Shown: in pieces, positions 1 to 7,936 of the stretch
Position numbering within the stretch: the stretch's first letter is position 1
Layout of the letters: every line of letters starts with the position of its first letter
Assembly: GCF_003248355.1 (NCBI RefSeq)
Contig: NZ_QKWY01000002.1
Span: forward strand, 434,001 to 498,000
DNA length: 64,000 nt
From: Streptomyces sp. AC1-42W
GTDB taxonomy: Bacteria > Actinomycetota > Actinomycetes > Streptomycetales > Streptomycetaceae
Direction: 5' to 3'
The notes under the pieces: model-generated
Databases searched by the model: none
What the model was told of the DNA's origin: nothing
The model's input: the letters and a program-made list of their open reading frames with translations, nothing else
Program-made: the position numbers and the translations under genes

Positions 1-45
1 TGCTGACGAGCGGCATGGCTGACCTCTGTGTTCGTGGTGCGGTGT

Positions 46-990
46 TCAGACCGCTCCCGGTCCGGGTTCCTCGATGACGACGCGCGGCAGCAGCTCCTCG
101 TACGCCGCGTGGTCGAAGTCGCCCGCGGTGGGGGCGAGCACGGTCGCCGTCGACAGTGCCACCGCCCGGCGCAGCCGCTCCGGCCAGCTCAGCGACTCCA
201 CCAGGCCGGAGAGCAGTCCGGCGACCGCGGAGTCGCCCGCGCCGGTCGGGTTGCCCCTGACGGCGGCGGGCGGCGAGGCCCGCCAGACGCCGTCCGGGGT
301 GACCGCGAGCAGGCCGTCGGGGCCGAGGGAGGCGACGACGCCGTGGGCGCCCCGGCGGCGGGCGTCGCGGGTGGCGCGCAGGGGTTCGCGGGAGCCGGTG
401 AGCTGGGCCAGCTCGTCCGCGTTGGGCTTGATCAGGTCGGGCCGGGCGGCGATGCCCCGGCGCAGCGGTTCACCGCTGGTGTCCAGGAGTACGGGGACGC
501 CGGCGGCGCGGGCGAGCCGGACGAGTTCGCCGTAGGCGCCGACGTGGATGCCGGGCGGGAGGCTGCCGCACAGGGCGACGGCGTCCGCGGTGTCCAGCAG
601 CCCGGTGTACGTGTCCAGGAGGGCGGCCCACTCGTCGGCGGTGACCTGGGGGCCCGGCTCGTTGAACTGGGTGGTGTCGCCGGTGGCCGCGTCCACGACC
701 GCGAGGGTGCGGCGGGTGTCGCCGGAGACGGGGACGAGCGCGTCGGTGAGGGTGGCGGCGGGGCGGGGGAGCGCGGCGAGCAGGTCGCGCAGGACGGCTC
801 CGGTGGTGCCGCCGGCGAAGCCGGTGACGACGGTGTCGTGGCCGAGGGCGGTGAGGACGCGGGCGACGTTGACGCCCTTGCCGCCGGGGCGCTCGGAGGT
901 TTCGGTGACCCGGTGACTGGAGTGCGGTACGAGGGCGGGGACGGCGTAGGTCAGGTCGAGTGCCGTGTTCAGCGTGACCGTGAGGATCAC
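46..990 (-). CDS. 1-phosphofructokinase-type PfkB sugar kinase
   Basis: Cytoplasmic kinase of the PfkB/ribokinase superfamily, 314 residues, the usual length for 1-phosphofructokinase or tagatose-6-phosphate kinase. The N-terminal substrate motif GGKGVNVARVL lies at about 36-46, and the C-terminal anion-hole and catalytic motif GAGD at 250-253 places the catalytic base at D253. It opens MILTVTLNTALDLT, typical of the LacC/FruK branch. The start is GTG at 990. It lies about 190 bp downstream of nagA on the same strand, so it may be the distal gene of the amino-sugar cluster, phosphorylating a sugar phosphate. The exact substrate (fructose-1-P, tagatose-6-P or another) cannot be decided from sequence. 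A PTS partner is not adjacent. Confidence 0.88.
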   Translation of the reverse strand: MILTVTLNTALDLTYAVPALVPHSSHRVTETSERPGGKGVNVARVLTALGHDTVVTGFAGGTTGAVLRDLLAALPRPAATLTDALVPVSGDTRRTLAVVDAATGDTTQFNEPGPQVTADEWAALLDTYTGLLDTADAVALCGSLPPGIHVGAYGELVRLARAAGVPVLLDTSGEPLRRGIAARPDLIKPNADELAQLTGSREPLRATRDARRRGAHGVVASLGPDGLLAVTPDGVWRASPPAAVRGNPTGAGDSAVAGLLSGLVESLSWPERLRRAVALSTATVLAPTAGDFDHAAYEELLPRVVIEEPGPGAV

Positions 991-1180
991 CGCGGCCGCC
1001 CTTCGATCCGTGCTGTGCGCCGGTTCCTCGCCGGAACGCGCTTTCCGTGCTGGTTTCCCAAAGGATCATGCCAAAGAGGCGGCGGCCGGCCCAGACCTCG
1101 GGGCCAACCGCCGTCTCTTCGTTACGTGTGCGACCGGTCGCGGAACGCGTGCCGCCGGGCGCTCTCCGGGGCTGCGGTGC

Positions 1181-2329
1181 TCAGGGGCGGACGATCCATT
1201 CGCCCTTGCGCATGACGCCCTTGAGCCGGAACTCCTCGTCCAGGACGACCAGGTCGGCGTCCTTGCCGGGCTCCAGCGAGCCGACCTTGTCGTAGACGCC
1301 GAGGAGGCGGGCCGGGTTGGCGGAGATGGAGCGGACCACGTCCTCGACCGGGATGCGGTCGATGGTGACGGCGCGGTGGAAAGCGGTGTCAAGGGTGAGC
1401 GTGGAGCCGGCGATCGAGTTGCCCTCGACGAGCCGGGCGACGCCGTTCTCGACGTTCACGGCGAGCGGGCCCAGCTGGTAGCGGCCGTCGCCGAACCCGG
1501 CCGCGTCCATGGCGTCGGTGATCAGGGCGACGCGGTCGGCGCCCGCGTGGTGGTAGGCCAGTTCGAGCGCGGCCGGGTGCAGGTGCGTGCCGTCGTTGAT
1601 CAGCTCGACGGTGACCCGCTCGTCCTCCAGGAGGGCGGCGATCGGGCCGGGGGAGCGGTGGCCGAGGGTCGGCATCGCGTTGTAGAGGTGCGTGGCGACG
1701 GTGGCGCCGGCGTCGATCGCCTCGGCGGTCTGCTCGTACGTGGCGTCGGTGTGGCCGATGGCCGCGATGACGCCGTGCTCGGCGAGCAGCCGTACGGAGT
1801 CGATGCCGCCGGGCAGCTCGGTGGCCAGGGTGAACATCTTGGCGGTGCCGCGCGCGGCGTCCATCAGCTTGCGGACCTCGGCCGGGTCCGGGTGGCGCAG
1901 CAGGTTCTCGCTGTGGGCGCCCTTGCGACAGGGCGAGATGAAGGGGCCCTCGAAGTGGATGCCGGCGAGGTCGCCCTGCTCGACCAGCTCGGAGAGGATG
2001 CCGGCGCGCTCGGCGAGGAAGTCCATCTCGCCGGTGACCGTGGAGGCGACGAGGGTGGTGGTGCCGTGCTCCCGGTGGGTGCGGACACCGGTGAGGACCT
2101 CGTCGACGGTGCCCGAGGTGAAGGAGGCGCCGCCGCCGCCGTGGTTGTGCATGTCCACGAAGCCGGGGACGATCCAGTGGCCGGAGAGATCCAGGACCGG
2201 GGTGTCCGCCGCGGCCCGGGAGCCGGAGATGCGGGTGCCTTCGACGGTCACCCGGCCGTTCTCGACGGTGCCGGTGGGCAGCACCACCCGAGCCCCTGCG
2301 AGAACGGTGCTGTCAGCGCGTCCGGCCAT
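1181..2329 (-). CDS. nagA: N-acetylglucosamine-6-phosphate deacetylase
   Basis: Amidohydrolase-fold enzyme that converts GlcNAc-6-P to glucosamine-6-P plus acetate, a cytoplasmic step of GlcNAc catabolism and murein recycling. From the ATG at 2329 it has 382 residues, normal for the family. Visible motifs are the metal-site HNHGG at 61-65, the GHTDA and HLYNAM segments, and a late LITDAMDAAG segment carrying the catalytic Asp. I chose 2329 because its ATG overlaps the TGA of the upstream nagK (TGATG), the classic coupled arrangement. An upstream in-frame ATG at 2386 would add 19 residues that read into nagK. It is co-transcribed with nagK and probably shares its DasR-type control. Confidence 0.95.
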   Translation of the reverse strand: MAGRADSTVLAGARVVLPTGTVENGRVTVEGTRISGSRAAADTPVLDLSGHWIVPGFVDMHNHGGGGASFTSGTVDEVLTGVRTHREHGTTTLVASTVTGEMDFLAERAGILSELVEQGDLAGIHFEGPFISPCRKGAHSENLLRHPDPAEVRKLMDAARGTAKMFTLATELPGGIDSVRLLAEHGVIAAIGHTDATYEQTAEAIDAGATVATHLYNAMPTLGHRSPGPIAALLEDERVTVELINDGTHLHPAALELAYHHAGADRVALITDAMDAAGFGDGRYQLGPLAVNVENGVARLVEGNSIAGSTLTLDTAFHRAVTIDRIPVEDVVRSISANPARLLGVYDKVGSLEPGKDADLVVLDEEFRLKGVMRKGEWIVRP

Positions 2330-3261
2330 CAGGCGGATACCTCCGTCGAGAGAAGATCCCAGGCGAGCAGCCCTGCGCCCAGGCATCCGGCGGTGTCCCC
2401 GAGGGCCGCCGGGACGATGTGGGGCAGCTTCTGGAACGTGACGCGTTCCTCGACGGCCGCACGGAGTGGTGTGAACAAGGTTTCCCCGGCCTCGGCGAGC
2501 CCGCCACCGATGATGAGCGTGCGCGGGTCCAGCAGGGTGAGCGCCGTGACGAGGCCGGCGGCAAGTGCCTCGACGGCCTCGCGCCAGACCTCCACGGCCC
2601 TCGGGTCGCCGGACTCGACGGCCTTGGCGCAGTCGGCCGCGTCGGCGTTCGGGTCGCCGGAGGCGGCGGCCCAGGCGCGGCTGACGGCGGAGGCGGACGC
2701 CAGGGTCTCCAGGCAGCCGCGCTGGCCGCAGCCGCAGTCCGGCCCGTCCGGCCGGATCACGATGTGCCCGATCTCGCCCGCGTAGCCGTGGGCGCCCTCC
2801 TCGATGGCTCCGGCGATGCCGATGGCCCCGGCGATGCCGGTGCCGAGCGGGATGAAGAGGAAGCGGTCGGCGCCCCGGCCGGCCCCGATGCGGCCTTCGG
2901 CGAGCCCGCCGGTGCGGACGTCGTGGCCGAGTGCCACGGGCACCCCGCCGAGCCGTTCGCCCAGCAGTCGGCGCATGGGGACGTCGCGCCAGCCCAGGTT
3001 GGCCGAGTAGACGGCGATTCCCTGCGCGGCGTCCACGATGCCGGGCACGGCGACGCCGGCCGCGAGGGCGCTCTCCCCGAAGTGCTCCTCGCCGTACGCC
3101 CGCAGGTCGGCGGCGAAGCCGAGGATCGACTCCACGACGGCGTCGGGACCGCGCTCTCTGCTGGTCGCGCGACGTGCCTCGTAGAGCAGGGCACCATCGG
3201 CCCCGACCAGTGCGGCCTTCATTCCGGTGCCGCCCACATCGAGGGCGATGACGTGTTTCAC
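2329..3261 (-). CDS. nagK: ROK-family N-acetylglucosamine kinase
   Basis: ROK sugar kinase of 310 residues that phosphorylates free GlcNAc (or ManNAc/glucose) with ATP. The sequence shows the ATP phosphate loop DVGGTGMK at 8-15, GHD at 112-114 (probable catalytic Asp), GEIGH at 162-166, and the zinc-binding ROK signature CGCGQRGCLE at 176-185. It is first in the operon; its stop overlaps the start of nagA. In S. coelicolor the equivalent pair is called nagKA and belongs to the DasR regulon (recalled). The dre-like palindrome at 3290-3305, about 30 bp upstream of the start, agrees with that. The symbol rests on neighbourhood, since ROK kinases are hard to tell apart by motif alone. Confidence 0.9.
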   Translation of the reverse strand: MKHVIALDVGGTGMKAALVGADGALLYEARRATSRERGPDAVVESILGFAADLRAYGEEHFGESALAAGVAVPGIVDAAQGIAVYSANLGWRDVPMRRLLGERLGGVPVALGHDVRTGGLAEGRIGAGRGADRFLFIPLGTGIAGAIGIAGAIEEGAHGYAGEIGHIVIRPDGPDCGCGQRGCLETLASASAVSRAWAAASGDPNADAADCAKAVESGDPRAVEVWREAVEALAAGLVTALTLLDPRTLIIGGGLAEAGETLFTPLRAAVEERVTFQKLPHIVPAALGDTAGCLGAGLLAWDLLSTEVSA

Positions 3262-3289
3262 GTGGAACAGTTTCGCCCGAGCGACCCCA

Positions 3290-3305
3290 AAAGGTCTAGT
3301 CCACT
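3290..3305 (-). promoter_or_regulatory. DasR-responsive element (dre) upstream of nagKA
   Basis: The 16-mer AAAGGTCTAGTCCACT matches the DasR consensus ACTGGTCTAGACCACT at 13 of 16 positions, including the whole GGTCTAG core. On the minus strand a -10-like GATAGT lies directly next to it, with a TTGTAT about 18 nt further upstream. Binding here would therefore block transcription of nagKA. DasR is the GlcNAc-6-P/GlcN-6-P-responsive GntR repressor of Streptomyces. Confidence 0.75.
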
Positions 3306-3383
3306 ATCGCTGTTTGTTGCGCACCCATACAAAATGCCCGGTACCGGTTACGGGGAGCGGGTCCGGTTTGTCGAGAAGGCCCC

Positions 3384-3415
3384 CCGGACGGGCCGGGCGT
3401 ACCGGGCCCGTCCGG
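3384..3415 (-). terminator. Hairpin terminator after the SIS gene
   Basis: CCGGACGGGCC and GGCCCGTCCGG form a perfect 11-bp stem around a 10-nt loop. It lies 30 bp past the stop codon of the SIS isomerase gene and upstream of the nagKA promoter, so it should separate the two transcripts. No U-tract follows, which is normal for actinomycetes. Confidence 0.65.
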
Positions 3416-3445
3416 AATCATGCCCCGTTCGGAGCGTGATCACGC

Positions 3446-4354
3446 TCACCCCGGCAGGATCACGCTCCGCGAGAGGTTGCGGGGGTGGTCCGGGTCGTAT
3501 CCCTTCGACTCGGCGAGCGCCACCGCCAGCCGCTGCGCCCGGATCAGATCGGCCATCGGGTCCGCCGACCGGTGCGCGACGAGCGTGCCGCCGACCGCCG
3601 CCACCTCACCGGCCAGCCCCTCGGGCAGCGCGCCGAAGACCCAGGCGACCCGGTTCGGCCCGGTGATCGAGATCGGGCCGTGGCGGTACTCCATCGCCGG
3701 GTACGACTCGGTCCAGGCGCCGGCCGCCTCGCGCATCTTCAGCCCGGCCTCCTGGGCCAGCCCGTACGTCCAGCCGCGCCCCAGGAACGTCCACTGCTCC
3801 GCCGCGACCACCGCCTCGTCCAGCGGTTCGGTCACCGCCGGCTCCGCGTCCACCGCCGCCTCGGTGACCGTCTTCACGCCCGCCGGGAGCGGACCGGCCG
3901 CCTCCAGGCCGGCCCGCAGGAAGGCGAGCGCGGTGGTGGCGAACCGGGTCTGCACCACGGACTCCTCGTCCGCCCAGTCCAGCACGGCCACCGCGTCGGC
4001 CGCCTCCATGACCGGCGTCTTCGGGTCGCCGGTCAGCGCGACGGTGGCCGTACGCCCGCGCAGCTCGCCCAGGAGCGCCAGCACCTCGCTCGTCGTGCCC
4101 GAGCGGGTGATCGCGACGACCCGGTCGTAGCGGCGGCCCACCGGGAACTCCGACGAGGGGTACGCGTCCGTCTCGCCCTGGCCGGCGGCCTCCCGCAGGG
4201 CCGCGTAGGCGATGGCCATGAACCACGAGGTGCCGCAGCCGGTGACCGCGACGCGCTCGCCCGGCCTCGGCAGTCCGCCGAACTCCGCGCCCGCCGCGGC
4301 GGCGCGCCGCCAGCAGCTGGGCTGGGTGGCGATTTCAGATGCGGTACGCGACAT
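3446..4354 (-). CDS. SIS-domain sugar isomerase (GlmS C-terminal/AgaS-like)
   Basis: 302-residue protein with two SIS (sugar isomerase) folds, like the isomerase half of GlmS without the glutaminase domain. GCGTSWFMA near 39-47 matches the GlmS sugar-phosphate loop. ITRSGTTSE near 81-89 matches the GlmS SQSGET loop. The end DPDHPRNLSRSVILPG matches the conserved GlmS tail. It probably isomerises or deaminates an amino-sugar phosphate made by nagK/nagA. The start at 4354 has an AAGGAG Shine-Dalgarno 7 nt upstream. It was probably divergent from the sugar-binding lipoprotein gene at 6332 before an IS630 element landed between them. The exact substrate is unknown. Confidence 0.85.
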   Translation of the reverse strand: MSRTASEIATQPSCWRRAAAAGAEFGGLPRPGERVAVTGCGTSWFMAIAYAALREAAGQGETDAYPSSEFPVGRRYDRVVAITRSGTTSEVLALLGELRGRTATVALTGDPKTPVMEAADAVAVLDWADEESVVQTRFATTALAFLRAGLEAAGPLPAGVKTVTEAAVDAEPAVTEPLDEAVVAAEQWTFLGRGWTYGLAQEAGLKMREAAGAWTESYPAMEYRHGPISITGPNRVAWVFGALPEGLAGEVAAVGGTLVAHRSADPMADLIRAQRLAVALAESKGYDPDHPRNLSRSVILPG

Positions 4355-4445
4355 GCGGAACGACTCCTTGCGGCCGGGCGGGCGGGACGGACGGGCGAGA
4401 GGTGCGGGCGCGACGGGCAGACGGGAGAGTTGACGGACCGTCGGT

Positions 4446-4461
4446 TAAAGGTCTGGATCAA
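4446..4461 (-). promoter_or_regulatory. Weak dre-like sequence upstream of the SIS gene
   Basis: AAAGGTCTGGATCAAC keeps the GGTCT half of the DasR site but matches the full consensus at only about 10 of 16 positions. It lies in the former divergent intergenic region, about 90 bp upstream of the SIS start and about 30 bp from the IS630 left end. Its place in an amino-sugar cluster makes DasR control plausible, but the match alone is weak. Confidence 0.3.
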
Positions 4462-4520
4462 CAAGACCCTTATATCGAGACCTACTTAGTGGTCGGCTCC
4501 GTAAGTCCTTCGGGGGTTGA

Positions 4521-5687
4521 TCATGGTGCCGGGGCGGCGGAGGATTCTTCGTGTCGGCCGGCGGGGTGCTGGTCGAGTCTGGCCAGCAGATCGTCCAGGT
4601 CGGAGGTGGTGAACTTCCACTGGAACGGCTGTGCCGTGGCGTTGTAGCGGTCTTCGAATTCTCGGAGCCGGTCTGTGACCTGGGTGAGGTCGGTGAAGTC
4701 GTTGGGCGAGACGACCTTGCGCTGGACGACGGAGAAGTAGATTTCCACTTGGTTCAGCCAGGAGGCGTGCACCGGGGTGTGGACCAGGACCGCGTTCGGG
4801 AACGCGTCCGACAGTCGGTCGGCGGCCTTCTTGCCGCGGTGGGAGGAGCCGTTGTCGACGATCCAGAACACGCGTTTCGCGCTGGCGTAGGGCTCGCGGG
4901 TCATGACCTGGGTGACCAGGTTCATGAACGGGGTGATGCCGGTGGTCGGCTCGCAGCGGCCGGACACTTTCGCGGAGTGGACGTCGTAGGCGGCCAGGTA
5001 GGCCAGGGCGCCGCCGCGCCGGTAGGTGTGGTTCACGCGCATCGCGCGGGCCCGGCCGGGCGGCAGGGTCGGATGACAGCGGCAGCGGGCCTGGATGGAG
5101 GTCTTCTCGTCCGCGCTGATGACGTACTCGTCGTCGCCGAGCGGGACGCCCCGCCAGGTACGGGCATACAGGTCCAGTACACGCTCGGCCTTCGGGCGGA
5201 AGTCCGGGTCGGTGACGAAGATCCAGGATTGGTACTGCCACGGTTTGATCGCGTCGTCGCCCAGCCAGCGACGGACAGTGGAGGCGGAGATCGAGCTGGC
5301 GATGGACCGGGCGACGACTTCGCGGGCAAGCTCCGGGCACGACCAACGCGCCAGCGGCACCCCTGTCTCGGCGGGCAGCCGGCAGGCCAGAGCCTTGACC
5401 TGGGCGGCCTGGAGCGCGGTGAACGAGGGGGGCCTGCCCGACCGGTCGAGGTCGCCCAGCCCGGCGAGCCCGTGCTCGGCGAACCGGCCGCGCCAGCGGC
5501 GGACCGTGTCCAGATGCAGACCCGTCTCCCGGGCGATGCGCGCGTTGGCGCGTCCGCGCGCCGCGTGCAGCACCACCTGCGCGCGCATCCGCAGCCGGTA
5601 CTCGGTCTTGTGGCCGTAGGCCATCAGCTTCAGTCGCTCGCGCTCGGCGGCGCGCAGGGTGATCGTGCGGGCGACGGCAACAGGCAA
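4521..5687 (-). CDS. IS630-family transposase
   Basis: DDE transposase with an N-terminal helix-turn-helix pair (GRANARIARETGLHLDTVRRW, then LSA-type winged segment) and a C-terminal RNase-H fold. The catalytic triad is visible: VISADEKTS (first Asp), FWIVDNGSSHRGKKA (second Asp) and HASWLNQVEIYFS (Glu). The frame is open well upstream, so the start is uncertain. TTG at 5687 gives 388 residues and keeps the conserved TITLRAAERERL segment; ATG at 5624 gives 367. I prefer 5687. No frameshift or missing catalytic residue is seen, so the element looks active. Confidence 0.88.
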   Translation of the reverse strand: MPVAVARTITLRAAERERLKLMAYGHKTEYRLRMRAQVVLHAARGRANARIARETGLHLDTVRRWRGRFAEHGLAGLGDLDRSGRPPSFTALQAAQVKALACRLPAETGVPLARWSCPELAREVVARSIASSISASTVRRWLGDDAIKPWQYQSWIFVTDPDFRPKAERVLDLYARTWRGVPLGDDEYVISADEKTSIQARCRCHPTLPPGRARAMRVNHTYRRGGALAYLAAYDVHSAKVSGRCEPTTGITPFMNLVTQVMTREPYASAKRVFWIVDNGSSHRGKKAADRLSDAFPNAVLVHTPVHASWLNQVEIYFSVVQRKVVSPNDFTDLTQVTDRLREFEDRYNATAQPFQWKFTTSDLDDLLARLDQHPAGRHEESSAAPAP

Positions 5688-5774
5688 TGCAGGCGGGCCA
5701 ATCCGGAGAAGTGGATCACAACAGGCCGAAGCTTGCCGTATCCGGTCCGTGGCCCCTCGGGCAGGATGGGCGCC

Positions 5775-6104
5775 ATGCCCACGCCCTCGGAACACACCCG
5801 CCTCTCGCTGGAAGCCCGCCTCGGCGAGCAGGCCCGCGCCGTCTGGCCCCAGATTGCGCAGTTGCATGTCCGACACCGCGGAGCGTTCGCCTACGTGGAG
5901 GCCGAACTGGCCGACGGCGAACGGGTCAAGCTGATGCGACTGCGCTACACCGGCACCGTCAGCAAGAGGTGGGGCTTCGCCCCCTACTACGCCAGTGGCG
6001 ACCGCTACGAAGACTCCCTGCTGCCCACCGGCAGCCCCACCGGCACCCCCGCGGAGGCGCTCGACTGCGCCTGCGAGCTCCACATCGCTGCAGTCGACAT
6101 CTGA
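5775..6104 (+). CDS. IS630 passenger protein of unknown function
   Basis: 109-residue protein read opposite to the transposase inside the same element, starting at ATG 5775. It has no recognisable catalytic motif. It is mixed alpha/beta in composition, with a segment RGAFAYVEAELADG followed by VKLMRLRYTGTVSKRW and an acidic C terminus. Codon use follows the chromosome. The starts of the two genes face each other across about 90 bp, so both could use one divergent promoter region. Its function is unknown and it could be a regulator of transposition; similar small ORFs next to Streptomyces IS630 transposases are familiar to me only by recollection. Confidence 0.6.
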   Translation: MPTPSEHTRLSLEARLGEQARAVWPQIAQLHVRHRGAFAYVEAELADGERVKLMRLRYTGTVSKRWGFAPYYASGDRYEDSLLPTGSPTGTPAEALDCACELHIAAVDI

Positions 6105-6331
6105 CCCACTACCAGGCACAACGCCGGATCCGAAGTCAACCCCCGAAGGACTTACGGAGCCGACCACTTAGCGGTCGCCGCACGGCCCGTGCAATGCTGC
6201 GACGTTGTGGAAGCGATACCTCCGTGGTGTAGATCCCTGCGCCAATGGCGGGAAAAATCGCAGCTCACCCGAAGTGTCCCGAGTGGACCTGGGAGCGGTG
6301 GACGAAGCAGGACGAAAGAACGGACTGAGCT

Positions 6332-7597
6332 GTGCAGCGGCGTTACTTGGGACTGACGGCGGCGGTCGCCGCACTGGGAATGACGGTGACTCTGTCCGGC
6401 TGCGGAGGCAGCGGCGGCTCCGGAGACGTCACGCTGAAACTGGTCGCCGCCGACTACGGCACGAGTGACGCCAACAAGTCCGACAAATACTGGGAGGGCG
6501 TCGCACGCGGTTTCGAGGAGTCCCATCCCGGCATCAAGATCGACATCACCGTCCTGCCCTGGACCGACATCGACCGCGAGGTCGCCAAGATGGTCAAGGA
6601 CGGCAAGGCGCCCGACATCGCACAGATCGGCGCCTACGCGGACTACGCCAAGGCCGGGAAGCTCTACTCCGCCAACCAGATGCTCAGCATCCCCACCCAG
6701 GCCAACTTCCTGCCGAAGCTCGCCGACGCCGGGCGGGTCAACCGCATCCAGTACGGGCTGCCGTTCGTCGCCAGCACCCGGCTGCTCTTCTACAACAAGA
6801 AGCTCTTCCGCCAGTCCGGTCTCGACGCGCCCCGCACCTGGAGCGACATGGCCGACGACGCCGCCAAGCTCGAACAGGCCGGTGTGAAGTACCCCTTCGC
6901 CCTGCCCCTCGGGCCCGAGGAGTCCCAGGCCGAGACCCTGATGTGGATGCTCAGCGGGGACGGCGGCTACACCGATGACGCCGGCTCGTACGACATCGAC
7001 TCCCAGGAGAACATCAAGACGTTCAACTGGCTGAAGTCCAATCTCGTCGACAAGCGTCTCGTCGGACCGGTCGCCCCCGGCAAGCTCAACCGCGCGAAGG
7101 CCTTCGCGGCGTTCACGAAGGGTCAGGTCGGCATGCTCAACGGCCACCCCACGCTGATGGAGGAGGCCGAGCAGCGGGGCGTCGAGGTCGGCATGGTCCC
7201 GCTGCCCGGTGCCGAGGGCCCCACCGACCGGCCGATGGGCGTCGCCGACTGGATCATGGGCTTCAAGCAGAACGGCCACCGGGCGGAGATCGGGAAGTTC
7301 TTCGACTTCCTCTTCACCGACAAGAACATCATCCAGTTCGCCGACATGTACGACATGCTGCCGGTCACCGACAGCGCGTCCGCCGCGATGGAGGACGACC
7401 CCCGGTTCAAGCAGCTGCACCAGTTCCTCGCCGCGCTCTCGCAGGCCGAGTTCTACCCCTTCGGCAAGACGTCCTGGGCGAAGGCGAGCGAGTCGATCAA
7501 GGAGAACATCGGCACGGCGGTGGAGCCGGGGGCCAGCCCGGAGACGGTGCTCGGGCGGATAGCCCGCGAGGCGATCGCGGCGGAGGCGGCGGAGTAG
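6332..7597 (+). CDS. Sugar ABC transporter substrate-binding lipoprotein
   Basis: 421-residue extracellular solute-binding protein of the carbohydrate (family 1) type. It begins with a signal peptide and lipobox LSGC, giving lipid-modified Cys24. The mature part has the family hallmarks: a WEGVARGFEESHPGIKIDI opening, LFYNKKLF, and a TWSDMADDAAKL lobe-crossing segment. The start is GTG at 6332. No permease or ATPase gene is adjacent, so it probably works with a general sugar ABC transporter encoded elsewhere, using the multi-sugar ATPase MsiK typical of Streptomyces (inference). Its upstream region has been cut by the IS630 element, whose right end is 164 bp away, so expression may be altered. 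Confidence 0.9.
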   Translation: MQRRYLGLTAAVAALGMTVTLSGCGGSGGSGDVTLKLVAADYGTSDANKSDKYWEGVARGFEESHPGIKIDITVLPWTDIDREVAKMVKDGKAPDIAQIGAYADYAKAGKLYSANQMLSIPTQANFLPKLADAGRVNRIQYGLPFVASTRLLFYNKKLFRQSGLDAPRTWSDMADDAAKLEQAGVKYPFALPLGPEESQAETLMWMLSGDGGYTDDAGSYDIDSQENIKTFNWLKSNLVDKRLVGPVAPGKLNRAKAFAAFTKGQVGMLNGHPTLMEEAEQRGVEVGMVPLPGAEGPTDRPMGVADWIMGFKQNGHRAEIGKFFDFLFTDKNIIQFADMYDMLPVTDSASAAMEDDPRFKQLHQFLAALSQAEFYPFGKTSWAKASESIKENIGTAVEPGASPETVLGRIAREAIAAEAAE

Positions 7598-7619
7598 GCC
7601 GCGCCATATATTGGCTGAT

Positions 7620-7907
7620 ATGACCGCCCAGCCCCCGAACGGCCCCACCGGCCCTCCCGGCCCCACCGGCCCCGACGAGCCCGCCCCGCTGTCCGACCGC
7701 GACCGCGCGGTCCTGGCGGTGGAGCGGCAGTCGTGGGCGGGGCCGGGCGCCAAGGAGCGGGCGATCCGGGAGCGGCTGGGGCTGTCGCCCACCCGGTATT
7801 ACCAGCTGCTGAACGCGTTGCTGGACGATCGGCGGGCGCTGGAGGAGGACCCGGTGACGGTGAACCGCCTCCGGCGCGTCCGCGAGGCCCGCCGCAACCG
7901 CCGCTGA
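7620..7907 (+). CDS. DUF3263 protein
   Basis: 95-residue protein with a proline-rich N terminus and a DUF3263 core (LSDRDRAVLAVERQSWAG, then RYYQLLNALLDD). The core resembles a sigma-70 region 4 or helix-turn-helix fold: ERAIRERLGLSPTRYYQLLN reads as a recognition helix. The start is taken at ATG 7620; an in-frame TTG at 7611 is the alternative. It sits 29 bp ahead of otsB on the same strand, a pairing seen in many actinobacteria, so it may be co-transcribed and regulatory. No experimental role is known to me. Confidence 0.8.
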   Translation: MTAQPPNGPTGPPGPTGPDEPAPLSDRDRAVLAVERQSWAGPGAKERAIRERLGLSPTRYYQLLNALLDDRRALEEDPVTVNRLRRVREARRNRR

Positions 7908-7936
7908 ACGCGGGGCGCCCCGATACGCTCGGGCCC

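Larger units (their letters stand above)
4489..6167. mobile_element. IS630-family insertion sequence, complete
   Basis: A 1679-bp element. Its outer ends are inverted copies of at least 30 bp, starting GTGGTCGGCTCCGTAAGTCC on the left (4489) and repeated in reverse at 6138-6167. It is flanked by TTA on both sides (4486-4488 and 6168-6170), which contains the TA duplication expected of IS630/Tc1. It carries a DDE transposase on the minus strand and a divergent short passenger gene on the plus strand. The near-identical ends and open transposase frame suggest recent insertion and likely activity. Confidence 0.9.

Noticed and set aside
1..45. Possible end of a gene at the left window edge
   Set aside because: 45 bp are too few to identify a reading frame or motif.
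990..1180. Possible small gene between the PfkB kinase and nagA
   Set aside because: No frame has a ribosome site or recognisable product; this is probably a leader or intergenic DNA.
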